A stretch of 64,000 nt of DNA from positions 10,490,501 through 10,554,500 of the forward strand of contig OX463820.1 in NCBI GenBank assembly GCA_949825045.1, read 5' to 3'. Source of the DNA: Argyresthia goedartella (Eukaryota > Arthropoda > Insecta > Lepidoptera > Argyresthiidae). A model generated the notes under the pieces. It saw nothing but the letters and a program-made list of their open reading frames with translations, was not told where the DNA came from and did not search any database. Below, piece by piece: positions 31,646-43,876 of the stretch. The translations under genes and the position numbers were made by a program. The stretch's first letter is position 1; each line of letters opens with the position of its first letter.

Positions 31646-32155
31646 TTAGACGGTCTGTTGCGAGTAAAGGACATTGGTGAAGAATGTTTCAAAAGCTCGA
31701 GCAACATCAGCGCTGGATTTAACAACATCATCACCTATCTTTAGGCAGAAATCATTGTCCCTTGGTATAACTTTGCCAGTTTCGCGGTTTATCATTTCCC
31801 AAACTGTTTTCATTCTATTATTTGAATTTTGAATTTTTCTATTAATGTGTAAAGTTTTTGCAGTTCTACAAACCAACTTGAAAGTTTTGGAATATTTTTT
31901 AACATAGTAATGAAATTTTCGATCAAAGTTATAGGTTTTCTGTTCATTAAGGTCATATAAGATAACTCTACTTTTACGAATTCCAAACGTTGCCCAGTCA
32001 TTAAATTTAGATTTACCGTTGTAGTCACTGACTTTCTTTAATTTAAAAACTTTATTGAATTCTGTATGAATAATGTTGAAGAAGTCTGAGTAGATTTTGT
32101 TTGGGTTCTGTTCATCAAAATCCGGTACTGGCAAATTTATATCTAACTTTTTCAT
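31646..32155 (-). pseudogene. L1 endonuclease-RT linker
   Basis: A 169-codon open frame (LPVPDFDEQNPNKIYSDFFN, TVWEMINRETGKVIPRDNDF, VARAFETFFTNV) matching the linker that L0 carries in two pieces at 29300-29609 and 32728-32890. Confidence 0.8.
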
Positions 32156-32727
32156 TTACGTCGCTAGTCTATGGGATGCAATAGGCCTATAAAATGATGG
32201 ATCAGTCCTATTTTGAATGGCAATTGGGAATGAAACTGTTTGACCATTGTGATCGGAGGGTAAGCAGTTAATTACATTTTTACTTGTGAATGCACAGTCA
32301 CAAAAACCGTTATCTAAGCAAATTTGGCTGGTTAATGTAATTCTAGTAGGATCTAGAAATATATGACATAAATTAAATGATTTGAACAGAGTTATTAATC
32401 ATTGTTTCAATGTTGTATCTACAAGTAAATCTACATTAAAATCACCACAAATAATTAACTTTTTCTGCTAATACAAAGTTTAATGAGGGCATCCTCCATA
32501 ATTTTCTCGAACATTTCAAAATTGCCATGGCCGTTTTTATCTCTCGGAGGTCTGTAGACAAAAACAATAATATGGCTATCCAACTCAACACAGGATACCT
32601 CTATTTGTCTTTCTACAGTAAGTGCAAGAATATCTTTCCGTTGTTTCACCTTAATATTATTTTTTACTAAGATTAAAGAACCACCTCTATCAGCAGTCTT
32701 TCTGATGTAACAACTGACAATTTTGTA
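32156..32727 (-). pseudogene. L1 endonuclease fragment
   Basis: Encodes QRKDILALTVERQIEVSCVE, VYRPPRDKNGHGNF (the PPR-type endonuclease motif) and a following LTTQ/CDHNGQTVS region in other frames. It is truncated at the same point as L0's visible 5' end. Confidence 0.75.
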
Positions 32728-33405
32728 ATAACTTATGTTAAAAGAACCGTGAAACTGCCAAAGTTATACCAAGGGACAATGATTTCTGCCTAAAGATAGA
32801 TGATGATGATGATGATGTTGTTAAATCCAACGCTGAGGTTGCTCGAGCTTTCGAAACATTCTTCACCAATGTACCTTTACTCACAACAGAGCGTCTATAT
32901 TCATCTCCGTATGAATCAGAAATTTTATTAAAAACCAACACTAGCGTCAGTAATGTATATATAAAATTATATTATGTATATCCCCAGGAAAGTGTCAAAA
33001 CGTTTAGAATAATTAACTTAAAATACTGAAGTTATTGGTTGGGTATTTCTAGTTATAGCCCCACATTTAGCTTATATGTTCAATAAATGTGTTGACGATT
33101 CAGTTTTCCCAGACCTCATGAAACAAAGTAAACTGATACCTCTGATCAATTCTCTGATCCTTCAAATTTCAGACCTATATCAGTTCTTCCAGCACTAAGT
33201 AAAATATTTGAAAAGTTTATACTCAATCAAATGCTCTCACACTTCAACCGTACAAAACAACTCCATGCCAAACAATACGGTTTCACTAGGAGTAAATCAA
33301 CTACGGCTGCAGGTATTACCCTTATAGCTCATATTTATTCTGCATGGGAGGCCGCAAAGGATGCTATGGGAAATTTTGCGATCTGTCGAAGGCATTTGAT
33401 TGATA
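32728..33405 (+). pseudogene. LINE L0, third piece: start of reverse transcriptase
   Basis: Resumes L0: RETAKVIPRDNDFCLKI, VARAFETFFTNV, then RT motifs near 33180-33390 (PISVLPALSKIFEKFILNQM, AKQYGFTRSKSTTAAGITLI, and a broken DLSKAFD). It is interrupted by stops and shifts. It ends at about 33405; a (GAT)n expansion lies at 32800-32816. Confidence 0.78.
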
Positions 33406-33604
33406 ATACGCTATTAATTCAATTAAATGGATGGACAGATGGTGTGTCAAACCATTGTGCCAATTAAAGGGGATGGCGCTTGCCTTTTTAAATCCCTTTC
33501 TTATCTGATGTTCGGCTAAGAAGAAATGACTTATACAGTTCGGGAACAAATTGTTAATTTTGTAGCTCAGCACTTGGATGAATTCCGTATAATGTCGGAC
33601 AATG
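33406..33604. other. Junction DNA between L0 and the satellite
   Basis: No gene or repeat recognised. Possibly the start of the element that carries the tandem array. Confidence 0.4.
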
Positions 33605-35900
33605 GATGTGGTGACAAAAAAATCCTTTCTAAGTGCACCCCTATTGACGTCATAAGAATCCTATGTGCTAAATTTAGAGTCTCTAGACTCAGCGATTAGG
33701 CGATTTACCCTTCTTACCTCTTAGGGGGTAGAATTTTCAAAAACGCGATACATTTGTTCATGGACAGTTAACCGTCATCCTAAATACAAAATTTTAAGTC
33801 CAATATCTTGAACACTGACGGTTTTGAAAATTCCTTTCTTAATGCACCCCTAGACCTTATAAGGAACCCACGTGCCATATTTGGAGTCTCTAGTCCAAGT
33901 GGTTTGGACTGTGCGTTTACTTTGTATACACAAGTTCATCCCCCTTTTCAGCCTCAAGGAGGCAGAATTTTCAAAAACGCTGAGAAACGTACTTATTAAT
34001 TTTTAAACGTCATCCTAAACACAAAATTAGAAGACCATAACTTTAAAACTGACGGACTTTCATACAAACTTTGGACCCCCGTTTCAGCCCTCAGGGAGCG
34101 AGTTTTAAAAAGTCCTTTCTTAGTGCACCCCTTGACCTTATAAGGAACCTACGTGCCAAATTTGGAGTCTCTAGTCCCAGTGGTTTGGGCTGTGCGTTGA
34201 CTTTGTATACACAATTTCATCCCCCTTTTCAGCCCCAAGGAGGCAGAATTTTCAAAAACGCTGAGACATGTACTCATTAGTTTTTAAACGTCATCCTAAA
34301 CACAAAATTAGAAGACCATAAATTTAAAACTGACGGACTTTCATACAAACTTTGGACCCCATTTTAGCCCTTCAGGGGCCGAGTTTTGAAAAATCGTTTC
34401 TTAATGCACCCCTAGACCTTATAAGGAACCTACGTGCGAAACTTGGAGTCTCTAGTTCCAGTGGTTTGGACTGTGCGTTGACTTTGCACAGACATCTTCA
34501 TCCCCCTTTTAAGCCCCAAGGGGGCAGAATTTTCAAAAACGCTGAGACACGTACTCCTTAGTTTTTAATCGTCATCCTTAACACAAAATTTGAAGACCAT
34601 AACTTTAAAACTGACGGACTTTTATACAAACTTTGGACCCCTGTTTCAGCCCCTCAGAAGGCGAGTTTTGAAAAATCCTTTCTTAGTGCACCCCTAGACC
34701 TTATAAGGAACCTACGTGCGAAATTTGGAGTCTCTAGTTCCAGTGGTTTGGACTGTGCGTTGACTTAGCTTAGACAACTTCATCCCCCTTTTCAGCCCCA
34801 AGGGAGCAGAATTATCAAAAACGCTGAGACACGTACTTATTAGTTTTTAAACGTCATCCTAAACACAAAATTAGAAGACCATAACTTTAAAACTGACGGA
34901 CTTTCATACAAACTTTGGACCCCCATTTCAGCCCCTCAGGGAGCGAGTTTTAAAAAGTCCTTTCTTAGTGCACTTCTTGACCTTATAAGGAACCTACGTG
35001 CCAAATTTGGAGTCTCTAGTCCCAGTGGTTTGGGCTGTGCGTTGACTTTGTATACACAACTTCATCCCCCTTTTCAGCCCCAAGGAGGCAGAATTTTCAA
35101 AAACGCTGAGACATGTACTCATTAGTTTTTAAACGTCATCCTAAACACAAAATTAGAAGACCATAACTTTAAAACTGACAGACTTTCATACAAACTTTGG
35201 ACCCCCGTTTCAGACCCTCAGGGAGCGAATTTTAAAAAGTCCTTTCTTAGTGCACCCCTTGACCTTATAAGGAACCTACGTGCCAAATTTGGAGTCTCTA
35301 GTCCCAGTGGTTTGGGCTGTGCGTTGACTTTGTAGACACAACTTCATCCCCCTTTTTAGCCCCAAGGAGGCAGAATTTTCAAAAACGCTGAGACACGTAC
35401 TCATAAGTTTTTAAACGTCATCCTAAACACAAAATTAGAAGACCATAACTTTAAAACTGACGGACTTTCATACAAACTTTGGACCCCAATTTTAGCCCCT
35501 CAGCGGCCAAGTTTTGAAAAATCGTTTTTTTAATGCACCCCTAGACCTTATAAGGAACCTAAGTGTCAAATTTGGAGTCTCTAGTTCCAGTGGTTTGGAC
35601 TGTGCGTTGACTTTGCATAGACAACTTCATCCCCCTTTTCAGCCCCAAGGGGGCAGAATTTTTCAAAAACGCTGAGACACGTACTCATTAGTTTTTAATC
35701 GTCATCCTTAACACAAAATTTGAAGACCATAACTTTAAAACTGACGGACTTTCATACAAACTTTGGACCCCCGTTTCAGCCCCTCAGAGGGCGAGTTTTG
35801 AAAAATCCTTTCTTAGTGCACCCTTATACCTTATAAGGAACCTACGTGCCAAATTTGGAGTCTCTAGTCGCAGTGGTTCGGCTGTACGTTGATATGTCAG
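33605..35900. repeat. Tandem array of about 281-bp units (eight or nine)
   Basis: Units begin at about 33616 (degenerate), 33831, 34112, 34393, 34675, 34957, 35239, 35521 and 35805. Each contains cctttcttagtgcacccc, gaccttataaggaacctac, ggagtctctagt, cagtggtttgg and actttaaaactgacggac. Diagnostic variants show that units 34393 and 34675 match 35521 and 35805, i.e. a four-unit (about 1,127-bp) block was duplicated. It ends in gtcagtcaccaatcagtcag and cttatatatttag, an end seen in lepidopteran repeats. Short frames inside units are not genes: the unit length is not a multiple of three. Confidence 0.9.
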
Positions 35901-35942
35901 TCACCAATCAGTCAGTCAGTTTCTTTTCTTATATATTTAGAT

Positions 35943-36062
35943 GGCACTAGTACTGTATTATTTCTACAAAACCCTAATAACGAATTTTACCAAAAGTTGC
36001 AAAAACAAATATATATGTTTGATAAGACAAAACTTTACCTTCACCATCAGACTTATAAATAA
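35943..36062 (+). pseudogene. L2 ORF1 C-terminal end
   Basis: Reads TSTVLFLQNPNNEFYQKLQK then MFDKTKLYLHHQTYK and stops at TAA 36060-36062, eight bases before the ORF2 ATG. The short gap between ORFs is typical of two-ORF LINEs. The rest of ORF1 is missing. Confidence 0.5.
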
Positions 36063-36070
36063 ATTTATCT

Positions 36071-39001
36071 ATGGATAATTCTCTTACAAACCTAAATGAA
36101 ATAGATAATTTTGATATTGCGCGCGTTGTAAAGTGTGACACCGAAAAACTAACTACACATTTAACTATTAAAGACAACGACCTTAAAATATTCTGTCAAA
36201 ATATAAGGAGTATGTACAGTAATATCGAAGATCTTAACTTAAATCTTCGAATGATAAAAACACGACCTGATATAATTATCTTGACGGAATGCCGTCTTCA
36301 CTTTGATAGACCAATTCCGCCCCTGGAAAACTATACATCATGTGCAACAATTCACAATCTTAATCAGAATGACGGAGTGGTAACATACATTCAAAATGAT
36401 GTAATTGTGACTGATCTTAGAGAGATTAAACTGGTCCATGCATCGTGTATTCAAATACAAACAATTGGTACCGTCGTACTTGCTATTTACCGTTCTCCAT
36501 CAAATACAGACGCGGACCAGTTCATCAACTCCCTTAATTTGCATTTAGACACTTTGAAAGCCTACAAAAATATAATAGTTACCGGGGACATCAATATAAA
36601 CCTAATTCGAAAAGAAAATGAGAAAACCTACTTGCGGGAAAACAGGCTCAACTATGTCAACATGTTATCAATGCACGGCATTTTGACAGGACACCAGTTC
36701 CCCACTAGGGAAAGTAGTTGTTTAGATCACTTCATGTTAATGATTCAGATAGACAAAACATTTGCCTAAATCGCTGTCTTAACTACAAGTATAACAGATC
36801 ATTGTTCAATATTTTTGAATTTATCCGGTCAAACTAATAAAAAAGAATGTAATAAAATTAAAACCGTCACAGACTTTCACAACGCACTTATCGCTTTAGC
36901 AAAATCAAATATAGAAGAAATCCTACAATGTGATGAGCCTGGCTCTGTAGTAGAACAATTGATAAACAAAATTAACGAATCCTTGAATGAGAATACAAAA
37001 TCAATACAAATTCCAAAACAGAAACGTGTTATAAAACCCTGGATAACACCTGGCATATTACGATGTATAAGAAATAGAAATAAGCTTCAAAAAAAATTAC
37101 GACTAGATCCACATAATGAAGTCTCTAGAATAAGCTACAAAAGGTATCGCAACTTCTGCAATAATTTAATTAAGAAACTCAAACGACAGTATCAACGAGA
37201 ACAATTGGCTAATTCTACAAAAAACTCAAAAACACTATGGAAAAGCATTAAGTCCATAACAAACCTTAACAAAACTAAAACAGATAATATTAAACTACTA
37301 AATTTAAGACCATCCCCTTCTGAAGCAGCCAATCATGTAAACAGCTACTTTGTGAACATTGGAAATAACCTACCTGAAATTATTATTTCCAAAACTAACA
37401 CAATAACTAGCAAATTTTCCACTGATAGACCAGCTGCCCAAATAAATTCTTTTACTCTCTTAGAGACCGATGACGAGGAAGTTGAAGCTGTAATAATGGG
37501 CCTAAAAATTGACAGCGCCCCTGGCTGAGACAAAATACCCACACATTTTCTAAAATTGGCTAAATTTGAAATCGTACCAGTCATCACTCACTTAACTAAT
37601 CTATGCTTTAGTCGAGGCATTTTTCCTCAATTGCTTAAACACTCAATAATTACACCAATGCATAAGAGTGGGGACATTGATGACGTCAACAACTATAGAC
37701 CCATATCTGTTCTATCCTCAATTTCAAAAGTGTTAGAAAAGTTAATAAATAAAAGGCTAATTTCTTACCTAGATAAATACAACATACTATCAAACTCACA
37801 GTTTGGCTTTCGAACAGGAAAGTCCACGGAAGACGCCGTCACAGCTCTTACCTCATATATTGTAGACCAGGTAGACAATAGCAATAAATGTCTTGCAGTG
37901 TTTTTAGACCTTAAAAAGGCCTTTGATACGGTTTGAATTCCTATACTTGTGCAAAAACTTGAAAATGCAGGCATTAGAGATACTCTTCTGGCTCTCTTTC
38001 GAGATTATCTTAGTAATAGGAAGCAAGAAGTAAGGATCGGGCTACACACTAGCAAAGACTCTGAAATTGTCTATGGCGTGCCTCAGGGGAGCGTTCTGGG
38101 GCCTACCTTATTTTTAATCTACATAAACGATCTATGCAACCTAAAAATTGACAACGCTAAAATTATATGTTATGCTGATGATACTGCTGTAGTATTTTCT
38201 AATAAGGCCTGGGCTGGAGCTCGTATGCAGGCTGAGATAAGCTTACATAAGATTTCACGGTGGCTTAGTTCCAATCTGCTGTCCTTTAATGCTTTAAAGA
38301 CAAACTACATGTGCTTTACCAAGACAAATAAGACTCAGCCGAAAGATGATTTTACCATCAGGATTCATAAGAATTATGCCAACTATGGCTCTGACTCAAG
38401 TTGTGATTGCACAATCATAAACAAAGTAAGTACGATTAAATACTTAGGGGTCACAATTGATCAAAGACTGGGGTGGTTTGCACATATTGAATTGCTTAGC
38501 GCTAGAATGAGAAAACTTATTTGGGTCTTCAAAACCTTGCGAAATGTTGCTCCACCTTTATTGCTCAACCAAATATATGTTGCCCTGGGCCAATCCGTGC
38601 TATGCTATTGTATCACCATCTGGGGCGGGGGATCATGGGGGGGATCTCCTAAAACTAAATTAATCGAAGTAGAGAGATCACAACGAGCACTGTTAAAAGT
38701 TATGTACTTCAAGCCATTTAGATTTCCGACTGTGGACTTATTCTCACTATGTCAAATGTTGACTGTAAGAAAGTTATACATATTAAAAGCTACCCTAAGA
38801 GTCCAAAAAACCCTACGTTTTGACCATAAAATACTTGAAAAAAGGAGAGCTCACACTGCAATTGTAATTAAAGCCAGGCAGTCTAAGTTTGCTATGAAAC
38901 AATACGAAAAACAATCAGCCCGTTTATATAATACACTAAATAGAAATCTAGATATCTACCCCAAACAATACTATGAAGTTAAAAAACTTTTAATTGGCTA
39001 A
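36071..39001 (+). pseudogene. L2 ORF2: endonuclease and reverse transcriptase, three stops
   Basis: One frame of about 976 codons. Endonuclease: KIFCQNIRSM, IIILTECRL, YRSPSNTDA, VTGDININL, SSCLDHFML. RT: NYRPISVLSSISKVLEKL, SQFGFRTGKSTEDAV, FLDLKKAFDTV, GVPQGSVLGPTLFLIYINDL, ICYADDTAVV (catalytic), IKYLGVTIDQRL. The stops are TAA 36767-36769, TGA 37526-37528 (SAPG*DKI) and TGA 37934-37936 (FDTV*IPIL). No frameshift is needed over 2.9 kb, so the copy is lightly damaged. Ends at TAA 38999-39001. Confidence 0.9.
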
Positions 39002-39120
39002 AGACATTAAACTATGACGAGATAGAATTTCTCATAAGCACAAACACTTAGGTTTAGGTACCTAATTGTTTGTACCAAGCCTAAAAACAAGTAACAGTAT
39101 AACAGTGCTGGACTAACCCC

Positions 39121-39156
39121 CATACACACACAAATACACACACACACACCCTCACA

Positions 39157-39197
<41 letters not shown>

Positions 39198-39236
39198 ACA
39201 AACACACACACAAACACACACAAATACACACACACA

Positions 39237-39267
<31 letters not shown>
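39121..39267. repeat. (CA)n microsatellite in L2 3' UTR
   Basis: About 147 bp of imperfect CA repeat. A similar CA-rich block occurs in the 3' region at 42125-42245 of another LINE end, so it may be an element feature. Confidence 0.9.
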
Positions 39268-39429
39268 TTTAATCAGTCACGGACGTGAGGGAGCGGGGTC
39301 TTCTGATAGAAGATTTATTACTTAATAGAAGGCCCCAGCCGAAACTTAAATGTAACATCTGGTTTATGAAATAAACTTTTTTTTTTTTAAGAGATATTTT
39401 TAAATAAATTGACATACTAAATGTAGTAT

Positions 39430-40690
39430 CCTTTCTGCAGGGTGGTATCCTTTCTCCTCTCCTCTTCTCAGTATTCATAAACTCCATATTTGACGTTCTT
39501 AGTTCTTCTTATCATCTCTACGCAGATGACCTCCTAATATATCGGCACTTCTCTCCGTGTGATGTGAAACTGACTGTAGAGGCGTTGAATGCTGACCTCA
39601 ACAACATCAGGAAATGGGCTATTTCATATGGGATGCAAGTCAACCCGGGAAAATCTCAAGCCATGATTATGGGTACACGGCATTCGCTTAACTTATTACA
39701 GAATTCGCCCGTCGATCCTGTATTGTATGATGGTACCATAATTACTTACAGTGAGAAAGCTAAGAATCTTGGGATTATATTTGACAACTTGCTGTCCTGG
39801 TCGCCCCATGTTTGTGAGGTCAGCAGACGAGTCTTTGCGTCATTTCACTCCCTCCGAAGATTGCAGTACTTCCTGCCACGGCAGACTAAAATCACTCTTG
39901 CTCAGTCCCTTCTACTACCTTTAAAAGACTATGCAGATGTTTGTTGGGTCAGCGCAAACGAAGAACAACTGAACAAACTCGAACGACTTCAAAATCTCGG
40001 GATTCGGTTTATCTACGGGTTTCGCAAGTATGACCATGTCTCCCAGTATCGCAAGGAGCTGGAGTGGCTCCCGATTCGTCTTCGCCGTGACATGCACACT
40101 CTCTCCTATCTGTTCAATATTTTGCGAAATCCCCGATACCCCACATATCTACGCCAACGTTTTGACTTTCTTTTCCCCAGGGATAGCAATCCGAGATCCC
40201 ACACGGTGTCTCTCCTTTCAACTCCTCGGCATAACACTGCCGCTTACGAAAACTCGTTTAGGTTAAGGGCAATCCGACTGTGGAACGCACTTCCCTGCGC
40301 TATTAGGGAAAGTCCCTCAATTTTCACTTTTAAGAAAAGATTGAAAGTGCATTTCCTTTCTCTTCCGTAAAAGGTACCATATTTATGTAGGTATATGCAT
40401 CATTTATAATAGTTTATGTATGTTCATGCTATATATTGTATTTTATGTAGTTGAATATGTATATATATTTTTATATTTGGTATAGTTTATATATATTTTG
40501 AAAGTAATTTTCGTCCGTATGTATAGTGTTATTGCGAACTAAGACTTTCCTGTATAATTAACTCTCCTGTCCTGCCTAGGTTTGCTGGAAGAAATCTCTT
40601 TTTAGAGATAAGCTCGCCTTTGCTTATTACATTTCTTTTAGTAGTCTGTAACTTTATATTATCTATGCAATAAAGAATATAGATGTAGCT
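39430..40690 (+). mobile_element. 5'-truncated LINE L3
   Basis: Begins inside RT at QGGILSPLLFSVFIN (39438) and contains YADDLLIYRHF (39519). It continues open to FKKRLKVHFLSLP and TAA at 40368-40370, followed by a 3' UTR with agaaatctctttttagagataagctcgcc and AATAAA near 40670. It is the same family as the minus-strand L5 at 53505-56213, whose RT is readable over the same span. Confidence 0.85.
39438..40370 (+). pseudogene. L3 RT C-terminal part, open frame
   Basis: About 310 codons without a stop: YADDLLIYRHF (catalytic), VNPGKSQAMIMGTRHS, NLGIIFDNLLSWSPHV, LPLKDYADVCWVSANEEQLN, LERLQNLGIRFIYGFRKYDH, and the C-terminal RAIRLWNALPCAIRESPSIF. It lacks the start, endonuclease and RT fingers. 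Confidence 0.85.
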
Positions 40691-40694
40691 AGAC

Positions 40695-41275
40695 AATTTA
40701 TTTTCGAAAATATAATGTACGTACGCAACAACCTTACAACATTTTCCAAACTTCGCGATAGCTGTAATGTTAACCTAAGAAATAATCACAGACTAGTGTC
40801 GCCCCGTTAAGACTCGCGAAGGTTAACAATTCTTTCAAGAGCCAGTGCATTCTCTACTCTACTCTCCTACAATAAGATACCCCTTGAGAATTTGAAAATG
40901 CCATTTGAGCAATTTAAATAAGCATTTTAAAGGAACTTTGTTGAAATAGGGATATTACAATGTTCAAGATCACTTAAATGACTGGACTGTATGATGTTAA
41001 TCTAGCTCAACACAGACTTTGCTGTATTTAGTTTTGTAATGATTTATTCCTGCTTATTAATCATAATAACGAATTTTGTAATATTTTTATTAGTTAAGAA
41101 CAACCAATTTTTAAAAGAGATCTACAAATCAATCTGTGGGAGTTTCTACTCCCTTCTTCTCCCACAGTGATCCAATGAAGAGAAGGGCAAAAAATTACGT
41201 TTGTTAAGTCTTTGTAAATATCTACAATAATAAAAAAACTTGACATTGACTTTGACTTCTCCTCTATAGTTCACA
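40695..41275 (+). mobile_element. 3' end of an L1-family LINE (plus strand)
   Basis: Matches the 3' part of the minus-strand L1 (30000-30560) and of 58800-59320. It begins at AGACAATTTATTTTCGAAAA, carries the RT tail in broken frames, then the UTR (tgtgggagtttctactcc) and ends in ttgacattgactttgactt at 41240-41275. Confidence 0.82.
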
Positions 41276-41889
41276 TTTCTGTTTAGCAGTTGTGAACGCT
41301 GAAATGGAGATACTTCGCCCGTGCTACACGCTCGCTACAAAACAGACAAACAAACAAAAACATTTGCATTGCCTCTGAGCCCACTCTAGGACAACTTCGC
41401 CGTGGGAACCAGAAACCGACGTCATAAAAAAAAATAACGACAAAAGACCTGGAGGCCTAATTCCAATTTTTAAGAAACCATCCCTTTTCCGAGCAGTTCA
41501 AAAGCAGGCCTTAAACAGGACTGCTTAAAATGGTAATATGACGGTTTTAAAGCCGGGTCGCCGTTGCCTAGCTAGTCCGCTAAGGTGAACGGTTAGCTTG
41601 TATCTGGCTGCCAGCTGGCAACTAAAAAGAATGAAATAGCGCTATACGATTCATATAATGATCTACAACATCAAGCAACAGTTACACCACGTATTTTATT
41701 AGATTACCGGTTTTGTACAATACGAAGTGACGTTAAGATTTTTAGACAATGAATTATTAAACATACAATTCGCTTAATGGAAATATTGTACAACTGTTAT
41801 CAATTTATTTATGACACTTTTTATGCGTACAATTGATATTGATCATTCCCACTATTTCTGATAAAATATGTTTTGAACGTGCCTTAGGT
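41276..41889. other. Unassigned DNA
   Basis: A less AT-rich stretch (41320-41610) followed by AT-rich DNA. No open frame, repeat or known domain recognised. Confidence 0.4.
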
Positions 41890-42450
41890 ACTTAAAGAAT
41901 GGTGGCAAAATTGCAAATTCAAAGCTTTAAAAAAATGCAGCTGATTGCAGCTACAGCAGGCGCCATCTTTCAGAGTCCCTTCATCCCACCCACCATCGAC
42001 ATCGGTTACCCAAATCTCCTCTCCCCATCAACAACTAAAAATACATTCAAAAGTCGCATAATGAAGGTACTTAATAATTAAGCATATAATTTCCTTTACT
42101 ACTCTTCCCCAACTTAATTTGCCATTCAAGCACAAACACACCTTCACACACACACATACACATCCCCACAAACACCTACAGACACACTCACCCTCACGCA
42201 TACACACACGCCCTCCCTTACCTCACACACATTCACACACACAAACTTACAGAATAACAACACCCAATTTGTTTAAGTACTTAATAACTATTTTTAAGCA
42301 TAGCGTAGTCAGCTCCTATTTACATATAAGCTTACTGTACTTCTGTGGACATCTGTAATTGGCTTTATTTACTGTATTTTGTTTTTGGTATGAATGTATG
42401 TGTATTGTGCTGTTGATATCACAAATAAAGAAAATAAATAAATAAAAAAT
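41890..42450 (+). mobile_element. LINE 3' terminal fragment
   Basis: Ends an RT-like tail (LLSPSTTKNTFKSRIMKVLNN, stop at 42079-42081), then a CA-rich UTR and AATAAAGAAAATAAATAAATAAA at 42424-42450. The layout is that of a 5'-truncated LINE; the family is uncertain. Confidence 0.5.
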
Positions 42451-43375
42451 AAACCTTTATCAGCGTAAAGCTATTAAGTTCACCTACCCCACCAGCACTC
42501 TCTGCACATTGAGAATCGTCACCATCACCGGAATTTCAAGCTCCAAGGAACAGGCGAAATACACCATTAAGGAGGCGCCGACGACGGTATCAGGTTTTAA
42601 AAGCTGCAGATGCAAGAGAGCAGCTAGTTTCGGCTTCTCAATCAAGCGCTCAAGCTGAGTTAGCCAAACTCCACATAAATATTTTTGAGAAATAAATTAT
42701 TTAATTAGTAAAAAATTTTAGGTTGTTAGCCTAAATCTCATAAATTTCCTTATAGAACCGAGTTGGATTGTTACACTCATGGAAGGGGGGACAGGGGAAC
42801 CTTTTCCTGTATCCCTAGTATAATAAAAAAAGGGAAAACCGCTTTATTATTTATAGTGTTATTTATTTAACATTATTGCAGGTTTTATGGCCAAAATTAA
42901 TACTAGAAATGGGTCAGACTTTTTATTTGTCACTTTCCTCCTCCACTAACACGCAATGCACATTTCTTAAAAACTTTGCGGGTTGTTGTAGTGTTCATTG
43001 GCAACTCGCCTTTGCGATTCAATCCTCTGGGTATGTCTCCCATTGAGAGCAATGAAAGGTCTGGTTGTCTGGGTCGCTATGGATAACCTTTTTATGGATA
43101 TATTCATATTCACCCAGATCACCCCTATCATATTGTTGAACCTACTTCCGCATGCTTCTGAATCAGTGGCACCAAGATTTCAACTGACCTAACGTTTTCA
43201 GGGCAACTTCTAAGCGTGTCTTCACTCCCGTCTTCAATCACCCCTAAACCCAATGTCCCTCGATTCTTCTCCCTGAATCAAACAATAAATATTATAAATC
43301 TTACATTGATCTTAATAATTCTGACTAACTAGGTAGTTCATTAGTAAGTACTTAATTTTTAACTGGTGTCAGACT
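42451..43375. other. Unassigned DNA
   Basis: No gene seen. Mixed composition with short frames only. It may be host intergenic DNA between LINE insertions. Confidence 0.4.
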
Positions 43376-43379
43376 AGGG

Positions 43380-43876
43380 ATCGCTTCGCGCCGCTCCGCT
43401 TTACTTCGGCTCCGGGTTCTGCTATAACGTCTGAACCTACACCGAAGTGACATCATACCGAGCAGTTGTGTTGAGTCAGCTCCGTAATTTAAACCCGCGT
43501 TAAAATCAAAACTTTCAATGACTATCATGCAATAGTCATCTATAACCGAACAACATAGGAGCGAGAACAGCTTGTCTCCCTACCCAGCGCCGCACATCTC
43601 TCCGCAAGCAGCTTCGTAACACCTCGTCGCAGTTCGTGAGTAAGAAGCTACCAACCTGTTACTCCCCTCTATCGCACACCGGTCCGTTAACTGCAACTTC
43701 GTGCCATCTCGTGCGGCTCGTGAATCAGAAGCTACCGACCTCTACACCCTCTCTGTCGCACACTCGTTTTGCCGCCTGCTTAACGGCCGCTTTTCGGACC
43801 GCTTAGCAACAGTAACCAACGGCTGTTTCTGCGTCATCATATCATTTGCCTATCTTCATTGCTTCGCCGTATCAAA
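43380..43876 (+). promoter_or_regulatory. L4 5' UTR and likely internal promoter
   Basis: About 500 bp that is less AT-rich than the surroundings, lying before ORF1. LINEs of this class carry an internal RNA polymerase II promoter here. No TATA box is evident. The element's exact first base is uncertain. Confidence 0.5.

Larger units (their letters stand above)
29997..32727 (-). mobile_element. LINE L1 (minus strand), inserted in LINE L0
   Basis: A 5'-truncated non-LTR element of the same family as L0. Its 3' end with the expanded hexanucleotide tail is on the left, its truncated endonuclease on the right. L0 stops at 29609 and resumes at about 32728 with the next expected residues, so L1 inserted there. 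A plausible short target duplication (aataa) is present. Confidence 0.82.
35943..39390 (+). mobile_element. LINE L2 (plus strand), truncated in ORF1
   Basis: End of ORF1, an ORF2 with endonuclease and RT in a single frame, and a 3' UTR with a (CA)n block, ending near 39390 after GAAATAAACTTTTTTTTTT. It begins within ORF1 immediately after the satellite array. Confidence 0.82.

Noticed and set aside
34071..34561. Two 69-codon frames with similar sequence
   Set aside because: They repeat because the DNA is a 281-bp tandem array; the unit is not a multiple of three and other units do not keep the frame.
39007..39267. Cysteine/valine repeat frames on the minus strand
   Set aside because: Translation of a (CA)n microsatellite in a LINE 3' UTR.
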